Shown piece after piece: positions 1-11,390 of a DNA stretch of 64,000 nt. The DNA lies in contig OY757911.1 of the NCBI GenBank assembly GCA_963585895.1, forward strand, positions 60,173,530 through 60,237,529, written 5' to 3'. Numbering within the stretch: the first letter of the stretch is position 1; every line of letters starts with the position of its first letter. The DNA is from Sepioteuthis lessoniana. Lineage: Eukaryota; Mollusca; Cephalopoda; Myopsida; Loliginidae. The notes under the pieces are model-generated. The model was given only the letters and a program-made list of their open reading frames with translations, searched no databases and was not told the DNA's origin. A program made the position numbers and the translations under genes.

Positions 1-343
1 CAGTTTGGATGGGATCCACTGTTCCTCTTATTTCCAAGTCCTCTAGTTATTTTACCAATCATTTGTTGACTGTACCAAGAGTACCAATTGCAATTGATAT
101 AACCGTAACTTTCATATTTCACCGTTTTTTCAATTCCGTAACAGGATGGAGGTACTTATCCTTCTTTTGATTATCTTTCAATTTTACTCTGTAGTTAGAC
201 AAGACAGCAAAGTCCACGATATTGCAAGTTCTCTTTTTTTGTCGGTTATTAAAAGTTTTGGACGAGATTAATTGATCCATTTGTATCTTAAAATCTGAGA
301 GGAATTTCTGTGTCTCGTTCTCCAGGAGAGATTCGGGGTTATT
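1..343 (-). mobile_element. LINE-A 3' coding fragment, cut by the window edge
   Basis: Minus-strand translation in mixed frames gives the C-terminal domain of an R2-like non-LTR retrotransposon. Recognisable pieces are VDFAV, KDKYL, NMKVTVIS and LEDLEIRG. Stops and frameshifts make it a relic. Its inner end abuts the (ATT)n tail of the next copy. Confidence 0.7.
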
Positions 344-1125
344 ATTATTATCATTCCTTTGAAGTTTTTTATACCAGTAATAGCTGGTGTTTTTTCACTG
401 GATGCTGAGTGACAGCAAGTCTCCCTAGGTTTTCATAACTCTTCTAATTATCCTAGCCAACTTTAGGAGTACCGTGGTCTGGATGATTTAATCTTTCCTC
501 TAATCTTCAGTTCTTCGAATCTCTCATCCAGGTTCTTGGAGACAGTTCCAAGGGTTCCAGCTATCATTTATATCACTGTTACCCCCATGTTTCACAAATT
601 TTCCAGCTCACTAGCAAGGTCCAGGTATTTGTCCAGTTTTAGCCTTTTTTCACATTCACTCTGAGGCCTGCTGGTATAGCAAAATCCATTACATGACTGG
701 TGCTTTTTTTTCATGTTTATTAAAACTAAGTTTGGTCGGCATTGAGTGATCTGTTTTTGTATCTCAAAGTCCCAAGGAATTTTATGCTTCTCATATCCAA
801 GGAAAATCTTAGCTTTTGTATAAACCATTTGTTAACATGATGAACATTTCTGGCACATTTCCCAGTGGTGCAACTTTCTTACTCAGTTGTACATGTTTTT
901 GTATTGTTTTCTGCTAGTTAGCTGCATTCACTCATTTTGGGATTCATTTTTGCTTTATAGATTCTTTCATTTTATTAATGAGATTTCTGTGGTTTGGTTT
1001 CAAGAAGTTCTCTTGTTCTTCTTTGGTAATTATTTCTTATTTTTTTCTTTCATCTTCATTTCTTTGAGGTTGTCCGCTTCTGATATTCTCAAATATTTGC
1101 AAATTTCCTTTTCTCTAAGTGTAAT
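344..1125 (-). mobile_element. LINE-A 3' end relic with (AAT)n tail
   Basis: The left end is ATTATTATTAT, so the element ends in (AAT)n on its own strand. An open piece at 592-828 encodes IPWDFEIQ, LVLIN and LDKYLDLASEL, typical of the LINE-A C-terminal domain. The stretch up to about 1115 matches the more complete copy at 15.0-16.9 kb with gaps. Non-functional. Confidence 0.7.
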
Positions 1126-1149
1126 GTAATTCAACGGCTGATAGAAAAA

Positions 1150-1735
1150 TGCAATTGAAAAAAAGAAAAAAGATAAAAAAAAACAGACACTCTCCAAAAG
1201 GCCAGGCCAAGGCTCTTTTAGTTAAAAATGACCTGGGAAAACTGGAGGTCCCCAAAATTCTTGTATGCATGTGTGGAATCGGCGGAAGCCGATGCCCCCC
1301 CCCTCCGACACGACAGGCGGAGTCAGGGGACAACTCATGGCATTTAGGAGTTGTTTCGAGACGTGAGATGGTAAAGACGTACAGTTGAACAAGAGCCACA
1401 AAGATGAAAGTTGTAAGGAGACGAGCCCCAATTTTGAGAGCGTTCTAAAGGGGGCCTTAAACGCGACCCAGCGGATAAGCATGTTAGAACCAGGAAAAAT
1501 TCAAGGTCTGTGTCTCTTCTCTCACATTACGATATGTCGCTTCTCTTTGTCTAGCTGGCGCGGTCGTCTCGGTTTCCATACTCACTTTCTTTCTCCTGAC
1601 AGTTACCTACAAGTGCAGGAGTCAATAAACCTTTGGGTAGTTGAACAAAGTTTCTTGCGTTCGTTCACTTTACCACGACGGTGTCACAAGAGGATCTAAA
1701 GTCTCTTTGGTACCGCAACAGTACATAAGTGTAAA
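1150..1735. other. Unassigned GC-richer stretch, possibly LTR-like
   Basis: This stretch is clearly richer in G+C than its surroundings and has a run of nine C at about 1295. An AATAAA signal at about 1624 is followed by a T-rich segment, and GTGTCACA lies near 1680. That resembles an LTR promoter and polyadenylation region, but no matching TG start or target duplication was found. No gene is supported. Confidence 0.25.
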
Positions 1736-1892
1736 AATTAAAAAAAACAATTTTGACGACATTTTACCTATTGTTTTCATTTTTGGTTGGTTGTTTGGGT
1801 TGTATAGCTTATCAACCTTTGTAGGTTATTTAACACTATTATTTTTTGATCTATGTTATTCCTTATTGTCATAGCATGACGACCTGGGTCGT

Positions 1893-2375
1893 AGAAGGAA
1901 AACTTCAGCCCAGTCGGTTGAGGCTGTAGAATACACCAACTGCATCTCTGCAGAGAGGTAAGAGCCCCTCCCCCAACCTGGAAATAACACTAAACAATGT
2001 GATGGTGTGACTTCAGTAATGCTAGAGCAAATAGACAATTAAATTGCGTTGATTAGAGTAATTAGTGTTTAATAGCAATACTTGTAACCTCTTCATTGTG
2101 AGCAAACAAATAACTGATGTTTCAGTGTTACTGTTACTTTGAAATACTTGAAACCATTTAACTGTGTGCAAATAAATGATTGCTAGTAAACAGAAGTATT
2201 TGTGTTTGATATGAATGCTTGAAACTATTTAACAGTGTACAAAAGTATAAGCACAAAATCTATTTAAAATGTGTCTACAAAATGAGTTTAAAAATTATGT
2301 ATATTTGTTATATATGTAAAACAGTATTTGGCATTAAATAACCAACAATGGTACATATGCCATGAGTGCCCTGGA
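1893..2375 (+). repeat. SINE-2 copy (tRNA-derived)
   Basis: The head reads AGCCCAGTCGGTTGAGGCTG, like the 5' part of a tRNA (TAGCTCAGTCGG box A). The diagnostic body follows (TACACCAACTGCATCTCTGC), with a 3' tail GGCATTAAATAACC near 2330. An internal segment is missing or diverged. Confidence 0.6.
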
Positions 2376-2399
2376 TGAAAAGGCAAGTAAAATTTAAAA

Positions 2400-2820
2400 A
2401 ATGTTTGATACATAATAATGATGACTGGTGATGCTTTGTTAGAAAAAATATGAATAAATAATGTTCTCTCGGATGGAAATGAGATATTGAATGGAATAGT
2501 GATGAATTTTGTAATGGTTGGTTTTAGTATAAGTTAACAATAAAGTTGAAATGGAAGGTTCTTTAGTTATTTAAATGCTATCATGATGAAAACCTTTTAT
2601 GTTTAGGATTGTAAGAATTGAATAGGAAGTATATGTGTTGCAAAAAAGACATCTTGTTAATCCCCGGTAACAAATCGATTGCAATTTATCAAACAACTTA
2701 ACATACTTGTATCTAAGGACAAACTCTCGAACAGCATTTGAAATTAGTTCTTAGCTATGACAGGATGGGAAAATTGTATAAAACGTATTTTACCACCAAG
2801 ATTTTCATTAGTTACGGCAA
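2400..2820. other. No recognised feature
   Basis: AT-rich intronic sequence without a convincing ORF, RNA gene or repeat match to other parts of the window. Confidence 0.5.
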
Positions 2821-2828
2821 TATTCCAT

Positions 2829-2905
2829 TTGTATTCGGTTAGTTGGTGTTTTATAGCATATCAACCCTTGTCGGTTATTTTATGTCAAATCCTATATATA
2901 ACAGT
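2829..2905 (-). repeat. SINE tail fragment (shared hairpin tail)
   Basis: Minus strand gives a diverged copy of the TTGGCAT...AACC...GGTT...ATGCC tail used by SINE-2 and SINE-5. No head is attached. Confidence 0.5.
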
Positions 2906-3057
2906 GTAGGTTGTCAGTAATTCACTTTGTAAGTTTGTGGCAAACCAAGTGCGATATAATTTGGAGAGTGCTCAATATCTGAGATAGAGCTATTATGTAA
3001 TAATAATAAATAAATATATATTAATTTTATATATTCAATATCTAAAACTTCCATGGC

Positions 3058-3060
<3 letters not shown>

Positions 3061-3129
<69 letters not shown>
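3061..3129. repeat. (TA)n microsatellite
   Basis: About 34 uninterrupted TA dinucleotides. Open frames across it translate to alternating Tyr-Ile and are artefacts. Confidence 0.95.
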
Positions 3130-3130
<1 letters not shown>

Positions 3131-3349
3131 GATTTGAAAGCGAATAGTTTGTAGTTAACATTATTTTTAAAAGATTCGTTAGAGCTGATTTGTTTGCACA
3201 CCCTTAAATGGTTTCGACTATTGTTGTTTAACATTATTAATTCTTTTTATCAAGTGTTCCTATCTAATACAAATAATTCGCTCACAGCTGTTTGTTTTCA
3301 AAATAACTAATTATAATAATCCTCAGTTAATTATTGAACAGTTATATTT

Positions 3350-3725
3350 GGCCCATAAATTGGACCCTTACAGGTTCTTCCAATCCAGAACTGAGTAGAC
3401 ATTAGAGTAATGGCAATGCTGTACCCAACAAAGATCTAGAATTGGAGCCTTACCATCAGTTGGTTTAGTGTCATATACGGGACATTCGTTGGGGGCGGTC
3501 GTACCCCCGTGTAGAGATGCAGTCGGCGTATTGTATCGCTCTAACCGACTGGGCTATTTTTAAATATATGTATTTGACCCATACATGGGATCCTAACAGA
3601 TACAACAATTTCATATTAAAGTGGACCTGGGAGTGATAGCAATTAAGGGTACTCCACATGCCCAAGGCTCTTGAACTAGAGACTCACCACCAGATGCAGT
3701 TTAGAGTCATATCCAGAACACAACT
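3350..3725 (-). repeat. Two SINE-2 pieces
   Basis: 3350-3556 is a minus-strand SINE-2 body and head. Its reverse complement begins with AGCCCAGTCGGTTAGAGCG, the best-preserved tRNA-like box A in the window. 3574-3725 is a second copy of the middle section (GACCCATACATGGGATCC). Both lack the common tail. Confidence 0.6.
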
Positions 3726-3769
3726 TTTTTTTTTGGATGGGATTCATTTAGTGTATTCCAAGCCCCACC

Positions 3770-4590
3770 GGTAGGGTGAGTATTCTCTGTTATTTCCACT
3801 GGATTGATGTACTCGAAATAATTTTACTAGTCGTTCAAGCAGAGTAAATATGGTTGCTTTCTTATTTCTGAGGGGGATAGCATAAAAATGAGATCAAACT
3901 ATGAAGCCGTTTTTCATAGAGACAATTGAATAAATAAGACAACCCCACCACAAAAAAACAAACAAACAAAAACCCCCAGACACTTATAATGTGACACTAA
4001 ATTTAAGTTGTTGATTTTAATGCGAAATCCCGACCATTATACACGAATAAATGCGATATAAAAGACATGTCTAGAAAGAACTCATTGATTTGATATTAAT
4101 AAAAATTGTCTAATTACAACAATGGTGTCTTTGGCTGAAAAAATACTCTATTTGTACATTCACCCACTTAACTCAGCGTTCATTCCCTTTTCAAAAAAAT
4201 CTACAAATCATCTTTTGGGATCGTCACAGTCTTTTTCGCTGCGTTTACTTTCCCCTCGTCTCAGGCATTTCAACGGAATTTTTAGATTCGTGAAAAATTA
4301 AGAATTCTAAGGGAGAGAATTTAGACAGTAAGAGGTGCTGATAAATCTGATTGGTGCATTGTTTTGGCAAGAACCTTTATCGATTTCTATGAGAATCACG
4401 AGCTTCCATTTGGACAATTCCCAAACCTTATCACCCACACTCAGCAAGTAGTGAGCGCATTTGGTCCCTGGGGATGAAAAGGTTGGGGGACCCCTGATCT
4501 GTCTTCAGTTATTTAAGTAGAATTCCAAAGTATTTGTTGAAAATAAAGATGTTACGATTTCTTGACTGGTTATCTATTTGAATATTATTA
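3770..4590. other. No recognised feature
   Basis: AT-rich sequence with short A-runs near 3950. No supported gene or dispersed repeat. Confidence 0.4.
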
Positions 4591-4596
4591 GACGGT

Positions 4597-4790
4597 TGTT
4601 ACCGTGGAGTAAAGGTTAAATTGCTGGACTTCGGCAGTGAAGTAAACGAGTTCAACCTCCAGTCACGCCGTTACTTTCAGTTACGGACGCATGAGTCCGA
4701 AAATGAACCTCGGGAAAGGTATGAACCTCCTTATTCCCTAGATATGGGTTAAATAGTATCACTTCTGTTCTACAATTATAGCTTGAGCAT
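4597..4790 (+). repeat. SINE-5 copy (tRNA-derived)
   Basis: A tRNA-like head (GTTACCGTGGAGTAAAGG...GAGTTCAACCTCC) is followed by GGGAAAGGTATGAACC and TGGGTTAAATAG. The same body order is seen at 35955-36185. Confidence 0.5.
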
Positions 4791-5044
4791 TATATAATCC
4801 ACGAAGATTGAAATGCCTTTAAACAAAGCAACCAAAGTTGCATATTCTTAGTCATTCTTTAAAAGTAAATTTTCCTTAAATGATTTTATCCTGATCGTAT
4901 TGGAGGGGTTGGGTATATACATATCTCTGATTATTGTTAAAGTCCTTCTATCAGTGGGAAACCAACTTTACCTATGTCAAACCTTTTATTAAAACTTATA
5001 CTGGTCCAGTTTGTAAGCTCTAATTGCTATACATAAGTAAGAAA

Positions 5045-5300
5045 AGTAAAGTCGGCGACTTTAGTCGGGGGTAACTCGAAGGCCCCCTTTTCAATTGCGA
5101 CTACACCGAGGAGTACGGAAGGGTGTCACTCCATTCCCTGGATTTCGTCACTTTAACCTTGACCCTTGCCTTAAAATGCTGTGCGTTAAGTATCAAGTAC
5201 CATTTTATGAGTTTTTGGTATGACTCGACCTGGGATTGAAGCCCGGTCTCCCAGACCATTGGCGAACTCTCTGCTTATTAAGGCAATGGTGAAACCCAGA
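5045..5300 (-). repeat. SINE-1 copy (tRNA-derived)
   Basis: On the minus strand a tRNA-like region carries a good box B (GCTTCAATCCC before CGAGTC), then the body, ending in TCGCCGACTTTACTTTTC. Matches copies at 11.1, 18.5, 24.7 and 53.2 kb. Confidence 0.7.
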
Positions 5301-5311
5301 TATATATATAC

Positions 5312-5313
5312 AT

Positions 5314-5372
<59 letters not shown>
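5312..5372. repeat. Compound (CA)n(TA)n microsatellite
   Basis: (CA)n runs directly into (TA)n. The 134-aa frame that starts here begins in the repeat and shows no domain. Confidence 0.9.
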
Positions 5373-5373
<1 letters not shown>

Positions 5374-5713
5374 TATCATTATTATGTTAAAATTTTCTCC
5401 ATATTCAATGTTGTACATTACTCCGCTTTTGAACGATCATCAGTTGGATTGTAATTTAACATTTTTTTTCTTTTATGATATTTTTCGAAGGAGAAGGAGC
5501 ATGGCAAGATCGGGTATTTGGTTGGTGGCAAAAGAGAAAGGAATAAAGAAAAAAAATATTTCCCTTCTTTTTATAATTCTACTTTTACGTCTATTTTCCC
5601 TCGCTTTAATTTTTTTCTCTTTTCTTTTTAACATTTTAGCTTTTAGACAGACTCTGCTATTTAAAAAAAGAAATAGTCTCCTATACTTGGCAAAAACCTT
5701 TGCCCCAAAGCAT

Positions 5714-5715
<2 letters not shown>

Positions 5716-5785
<70 letters not shown>
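5716..5785. repeat. Compound (CA)n(TA)n microsatellite
   Basis: A second (CA)n-to-(TA)n tract with the same arrangement as the one at 5312. Confidence 0.9.
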
Positions 5786-5788
<3 letters not shown>

Positions 5789-6109
5789 GTTCCAAATTTA
5801 TATGCAAATCAATAGAATGATAATAAGCATCCAAAAGAGTTATCAAGTTTCGGTTGAAAAATACGCATTAAGTTTATACGCAATACCACAAAATGTAATA
5901 TCTTATTATAATATAAAATTTCATCTATGCTGGAATATACAAAATATGATTATGTAAAACCTTATAATTCATATGCAAGCATCACAAAAGAATCAATATA
6001 AAGTGATAAGCGGATAAAAGATGAATGAGTAGGGCCAAACACACACACACAAAATATATTTAAAAAAGTGCATACAATACAAGCTATAACAAGTTTAGTC
6101 AAATAACAT

Positions 6110-6345
6110 AGTGAAAAATCAATAGCATTTGCTGATATAATTTCCATTTTTCTAATGGCTTCAAGCAGCCGACCGTCTAAAGAAACATATATAGTCACAA
6201 TTTCTTCAAGGGTGATAGATTCACATACAACAAATATTATTTCCCCAAATTCACTCCTGAATGAAAATTGCTCGCCGCCCGCAGAAAAAGTGTCTTTTCA
6301 CAATGCTCCAAAGATTTTCAATAGGGTTCAGATCGAGCTAACACG
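6110..6345 (-). pseudogene. Tc1-like transposase C-terminal relic
   Basis: The minus strand at about 6336-6289 reads LDLNPIENLWSIVKRH, the hallmark around the last catalytic acidic residue of Tc1-like DDE transposases. Further on, RLLEAIRKNGNYISK matches the usual C-terminal end after frameshifts. The rest of the gene is absent. It lies within 300 bp of exon B. Confidence 0.75.
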
Positions 6346-6604
6346 TAGGCAATTCAATATCAGACATTTTTAACACTCTCTTGTAGCTAAGAATTTGAAT
6401 GTTGTATTAGCAGCATAAACAGGACCAATGTCCTGAATAAATAGCCCCTTTCAATTTGAGTTCTAATGTTTTTTTCTCAAAATGTGGTCTTTACATTGAA
6501 TTCTTTAAGAAAAAGATTTTAAGTAAAAAGTTGATCAAAAAAAAAAAAAAAAAGAAGAAAAAAAGAAAGTTATATCTTTTCTATGAAATTAAGAGAATAT
6601 TAAC

Positions 6605-6759
6605 CTTTGTCAGATGGTCTTTGCGCCCGAAACTTCGCTGGCAAATCTTGCAGATATAAGGACGATGCCCAGAATGTATTTTTAAGTGTCGTGTAAGTTC
6701 TTCATTTCGCGTGAAAGTTTTATCACACCCAACGATATCACAGACATATGGACGTTCGC
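6605..6759 (-). CDS. EGR/WT1-like C2H2 zinc-finger protein, exon B (fingers 2 and 3)
   Basis: A 155-nt exon with an acceptor ending TTTTTAG and a donor AAG|GTTAAT. It joins exon A in phase: the G that ends exon A plus GC completes Gly, giving HTG-ERPY, a canonical finger linker. The 51 following codons encode a C-x4-C finger ([16 protein letters not shown], then ELTRH) and the start of a C-x2-C finger ([16 protein letters not shown]). The exon stops before that finger's histidines, so at least one more exon lies below position 1 or was missed. The C-x4-C then C-x2-C order and the ELTRH and RKDHL helices match EGR fingers 1-2 and WT1 fingers 2-3. Predicted base-contact residues are R/E/R for the first finger and R/H/K for the second, so a G-rich target is likely. 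EGR-like versus WT1-like is not settled. Confidence 0.85.
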
Positions 6760-6974
6760 CTAAAAATGTTCAAGAAAGAGAATTTATTATATCATTTGTA
6801 AAAATTATCTTTATTCATTCTCTTAAAAAAGGATAAAACATGAAATTTTTTACATATTAAGGTAAAAACAACACAAACATAATTTTATTAGTTATTAAGT
6901 TAATGGAATGTTACCGTATTTCGTAAGATATAAATCTTCATTAATTTGTATTAAGTATGAGAATATTTGCAGTT

Positions 6975-7250
6975 AATCACCATCATTAAGTCACGCCGAC
7001 AGCATGGAGTTCCCTGACTCTCTCTCTCGCCATTTTTCCCTCTCACCCATCGCTTTTGGCAGGTCTTTGCTGGTCGGCCAATACTGGCACGTCCATGTGC
7101 AGAGGTCCATAAGGGAACGTCGCCTATAACTTCATCCTTGCTTCTACAGCAATGCCCTGCATGTCTTGTTCATCTTACATGAATGGTTTGGGAGATGGGA
7201 GGGCGGTGGTAATACAGTTGCTCTATGGGTACACCACATACACAATAAGG
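6975..7250 (-). mobile_element. LINE-B 3' fragment
   Basis: The minus strand ends in an (ATG)-like tail (plus ATCACCATCATTAA). The C-terminal part of the LINE-B protein is recognisable but broken (RERVR, SPEDLP-like and HAGHC-like segments). 5'-truncated. Confidence 0.6.
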
Positions 7251-7251
7251 C

Positions 7252-7556
7252 ACCCATGGTTTAATGGTTTTCGTCGTTCAAAATAGACACGGCGAAACGA
7301 GTTCCAAACCTGGACGAGGCTGTTTGCATTTCACATAGCACAAAACCCCTTGGGAAAGGCATGAATCCAAATCTTCTCCCTTCAGTTTTGGGTAAATAGT
7401 CAGGTAGATTGGGCTCTTTCTCCTTGGTATGGCCATTAGTCAAGGAAAAGGAAAACTCTGAATTCAAACCTGTTAAACTCTGCAAAAAGTTGACTTTGTG
7501 TCGCATTTTTCTCGTGCGGAGGGGTCGGGTAAATGCATAGAAACTAAGAAAACGCA
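7252..7556 (+). repeat. SINE-4 copy (tRNA-derived)
   Basis: A tRNA-like head with box B-like GAGTTCCAAACC is followed by GGGAAAGGCATGAATCC, then TTGAATTCAAACCTGTTAA-like text and a GTGGGTAAAT-like end. It lies between two LINE-B fragments of opposite orientation. Confidence 0.65.
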
Positions 7557-7558
7557 TT

Positions 7559-7645
7559 GAGAAACAGCTAGATGGAAACTACATAAGAATGCTGCGTACT
7601 GTATTGAATAAATCCTGGCAGCAGCATCTCATATGGAGCGAGACT
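7559..7645 (+). pseudogene. Short LINE-B coding fragment
   Basis: Encodes EKQLDGNYIRMLRTVLNKSW, the thumb-region signature of LINE-B. It is in the opposite orientation to the fragment at 6975-7250. Confidence 0.65.
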
Positions 7646-8040
7646 AAGTAAATGTTCTCGTAGTTTTTAAAGTACAGGTGAACATTTAGCTTATCAATAT
7701 ATGTATATTACAATTGAAAAGATAATGAGTTTTCTGTAAATGTGAGTGGTTAAAATGTAATGATATGATAGTTTTGAGTTGAAGGTAGTTTTTTTGAGTG
7801 TAGGGGTAATCATAATTCTTTTTAAGGGATAGGGATCAGAATATTTCGTTGTAGTAGCCGGTTTAAAAGAATCATAGTAGTACATGTAGACGAAAGTATA
7901 AGAATTTCTGAAAAAGGGCTGTTAGTTTGTTACCATTAGAACGCCAAGTAACGACCTCTATTTCATGGTTAACAAATCCTTTCCTTGGTATCCATTGAGA
8001 TGGTCTACGATTTGTCAAACAATAAATCTTTCTTTCAGTA

Positions 8041-8150
8041 ACTCAAAAGTACCACTTCATCTCTTCTAGGAGATGAAGTGGTGTTCTTGAGTCACTTAAT
8101 CGAGGTAGCGTTCAAGCACTTTACCCGTTACACCACGGGGGATTCCCCCT
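8041..8150 (-). repeat. tRNA-like SINE end with a strong hairpin
   Basis: The minus strand from 8150 reads CCCCCGTGGTGTAACGGGTA, like the D-arm region of a tRNA. Next comes a hairpin (8041-8092) with a perfect 13-bp inner stem (ACCACTTCATCTC paired across TTCTAG) and an outer ACTCAA/TTGAGT stem. Confidence 0.5.
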
Positions 8151-8545
8151 AATTATATGTTATCTTTCAATATATTTACTGAATGCCTTTTATGGTGTCT
8201 TTCAGGGATTTGCTTGAAGATTTTAGCGATGAACTTTTTAAAGATGAATTGAGGTATCTTTAAAAATTATTTTTTTAATGAAATCAGACTGAGAATTTAG
8301 AACTTGACATTGTGCATTGGAGCATGATTTTTTTTATGCATGTTACCGTAAGTAAGAAAATAATATCATTGCAATTGTTTGAGATGTGCATGAATGTTGC
8401 CCGTGGTGTCAGCAGATAGGAAGAAAAGAAAGAAAGGAAAAAAATATTCAAACTCGATTCTTTGTATATTTGCGTATATCTAATAAGAAAGAGAGAGAGT
8501 TAATTAGATTTTATGGGTGGTGGTTCTAAAACATTGCGAAAACAT

Positions 8546-8550
<5 letters not shown>

Positions 8551-8608
<58 letters not shown>
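8551..8608. repeat. (GA)n microsatellite
   Basis: About 28 GA repeats. The Arg-Glu open frame across it is an artefact. Confidence 0.95.
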
Positions 8609-8611
<3 letters not shown>

Positions 8612-8784
8612 TTATGGTGCTGTATAATCAACATTTTACAGTTGTTAAGTTTCAGTCATAAATCAGTCAAACAGTTTAGAATGACATTGTGTCTGGCTAC
8701 GTATTAAATTAGTTTTATATTGTAACTGATACATAATAGGAAGTATCTTTGCGTTGTACCCTCCGTTTCTCATTATCATTAATA

Positions 8785-8812
8785 TCAAGTCACGCTAACA
8801 GCACGAATTTCA

Positions 8813-8843
<31 letters not shown>

Positions 8844-9815
8844 CGTCCCAATAATCCATTGCTCTCGGCAGGTCTTCTAAACTACATTCAGAGTCCGCAC
8901 AGAAATGATATAAAAAAAGTTCTTGCTGGTCGTCCAACACTGGAGTAAGTTGGGATCCATAGAAGAACGTCGCTTATGTGTTCGTCCTAGCTTTTCTGGC
9001 AATGTGCCGCATGTCTTGTTCGTCTTACTTGGAAGGATATTGAGATGGAAGGTAGGAAACCGCACAGCATCTGTTTTGTGGGGTGCTGCAGCGAGGATTT
9101 GTTCAAAATAGCTCGTAGCATTCTTGTGTAGCTCCCATCTAGCTTTTTCTTCATGTGTTTGATTAGCGTCTATGTGGTGCATCCATACAGTAGCTTGGAT
9201 GGAGCCAAGGTTTGGAAAAAATCCCGTTTTATATTATCGAATAGATTAAGCTTCCATATGATTGATAACCTATCAATAGTAGTCCACGCCATCGCTAGGC
9301 ATATGTTAACATCCCTTTCAGTAGATGAGATATTGCTACCCAGGTATGTGAATTGCCACTGAGAGTGGAGAGAGCCCTGTCGGCTGGTATTGCAGAATAT
9401 GCTAACTGCATCACTACAGAGGGGTATGCTTAATTGAATTGTTAGTAATACAAAGCCATGCTTGGAACTATTTAACTTTGTTGACTTATGCTAAATTGAA
9501 TTGTTAGAAATAGAACTGTTTGATCATTTAACTGTGTGTATCAACAAAATGTGTTTACATATCATAAATGTAATATATATGTAAAATAATAATTTGGCAT
9601 TAAATAACCAACAACGGTTGATGTGCCATAAAACCAAACCAAACGAACCAAATGAAAGTGGGGATGGCTTCTTCACGTCTAAAACGCATACACGTTGCTT
9701 TATTTGTGTTCACGTAAAGACCAATGGCTACTGCTGGTTGCTCTAGATTATACAGTAGGAATTCGGCTTGAACAGGTGTATTTGCTCCTTCGGTTCTAGG
9801 GAGACATTATTAATA
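8785..9815 (-). mobile_element. LINE-B relic interrupted by a SINE-2
   Basis: Minus-strand LINE-B sequence from the tail region (8785, containing a (CT)n tract at 8814-8838) to the region after the YADD box near 9800. It is broken by stops and frameshifts. A SINE-2 (about 9361-9650) splits it. Flanks GAGAGTGGAGA and GAAAGTGGGGA may be an imperfect target duplication. Confidence 0.7.
9361..9650 (+). repeat. SINE-2 inserted in LINE-B
   Basis: Head AGCCCTGTCGGCTGG, shortened body, then the complete hairpin tail GGCATTAAATAACC...GATGTGCC and CCAAA repeats. It is younger than the LINE-B it interrupts. Confidence 0.7.
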
Positions 9816-9964
9816 TAGTAAAATTGATATATATATTCAGAGGATTTTGCGTACCTTGTCGTTTTCTGGGGTAGCGTATCCACGCGTAGTTGCTAAAGGA
9901 GCTTAAGTCGTTTGAAAAGGTTTGAACCCCCTTATCCCCTCAGCTATGGGTTAGATAATACTAC

Positions 9965-10450
9965 TACAATTACTCTATGGCTCAATCGGCTAGGGCTGCA
10001 GAATACACCGACTGTATCTCTGCAGAGGAGTAAGACTTCCGCAAGTGTCCCAGATATGACAGTAAACAATCTAATGGTTAGGCTCCAGTAATGCTGGAGC
10101 TTTGGGGAATACGAGCATCCCTTTATTGCCATAGTTTCTATGTTCTTTCTTGCCCAGAGTGGTAGCAGCTTATAGGGTCCTATCTTTGGGTTAAATAGAA
10201 TCAAACAGTGAACTTATGCAAAATTGAATTGTTTGAAATAGAACTGTTTTGACATTTATACTGCGTACTTATGCTAAACTGAATTGTTTCAAAAGAGAAC
10301 TGTTTATATCTATAAAAATGGATTTGGCAGTAAATAACATACAAAGGTTGATATGCCATAAAACCAAAGCAAACCAAACCAAATACAATTATTCTACAAA
10401 GATGTCTTTGGCATTAAATAACCCATGGCGTTTAATATGCCATTAAATAG
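9965..10450 (+). repeat. SINE-2 copy plus extra tail
   Basis: A near full-length SINE-2 (GGCTCAATCGGCTAGGGCTG to the tail at about 10370), followed by a second tail unit at 10405-10445. Confidence 0.7.
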
Positions 10451-10889
10451 AGAAACCAAAAAAACTGAAATAATTGTCGTTGTCTTTTGGTTATCAAAGT
10501 AGTCTCACTCACTGTTACAAGAGTTAGTTTGATCCTCACTGAGTACTGTATACATATGGTGCGATGCCAACAATAAGCTAAGATTGGTAAATTTTCATAA
10601 TTATGTGTTCAGCGTACCTTGTAATCTTAAAAAAAAACTTTTGAAGGAACATTTAATCAAAGTAAAACGTCTTCGTTTTTGTTATTCATTTATTTGAAAA
10701 GAAAAATGATATAAAGAATAGTCCACTCAATTTCGTATATAAATAGTTATCGATTATTTGCCACGGAACGTATTTTTGTATTCTTGTAGGTCCCTTACAA
10801 AACACAATGTATTTTATTGAGCGTCATGCAAGAAATACTGTTTCCTCGGTTATTGCTGCAGACAATAAGATTCTCACCAAAATAAATAG

Positions 10890-11035
10890 GAGGGTCCTTG
10901 GTATGACACTAAACTGCATCTGATGATGAGGCTCCAGATCAGGAACTCGAAGGAGTGTAAAGAACTTCATTGCCATTATTCTTAGGTTCCCTACCACTCG
11001 GAGGAGTAGTATCTATTAGGGTCCAATCTATTGGT
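10890..11035 (+). repeat. SINE-2 middle fragment
   Basis: Contains GACACTAAACTGCATCTGAT and the GGGTCCAATCTATTGGTTAA section without head or tail. Confidence 0.45.
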
Positions 11036-11079
11036 TAAAAAGATGTTTGAAAATTATTTGTATTAGATAAGAATTTTTG

Positions 11080-11390
11080 GCAACCTCAGCCGAGCGTGAC
11101 CCGAAGGCTTCCTTTTCAATAGCTACTACAACCGAGGTATAGGGAAGGGCGCTAATTTTTTCCTTAGATAGCTCCACTTTACTTTGACCCTTACCTTATA
11201 ATGCTGAGTGTTAAGCAAGGCTGCATCAAGTACCATTTTTTTAGCCTTTAGTATGACTCGACCTGGGATTGAACTCTGGTCTTCCTGACCATTGGCGAAG
11301 ACTCTACTCATTAGACTAAATTCTCGGTTAGTAGCTGCTGAAAAGGGAGCGTTCAGGTCACCCTCGACTAAGGTCGCCAACTTTACTTTT
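11080..11390 (-). repeat. SINE-1 copy
   Basis: Box B (GTTCAATCCCAGG on the minus strand) and the full SINE-1 body are present, ending in CCGAGCGTGACCCGAAGG-like text on the plus strand. A second partial end (GGTCGCCAACTTTAC) lies at 11360-11390 in the other orientation. Confidence 0.65.

Noticed and set aside
5312-5716. 134-aa open frame starting in a (CA)n(TA)n tract
   Set aside because: It begins in the microsatellite and the remainder is low-complexity, Phe/Leu-rich sequence from AT-rich DNA, with no domain and no splice support.
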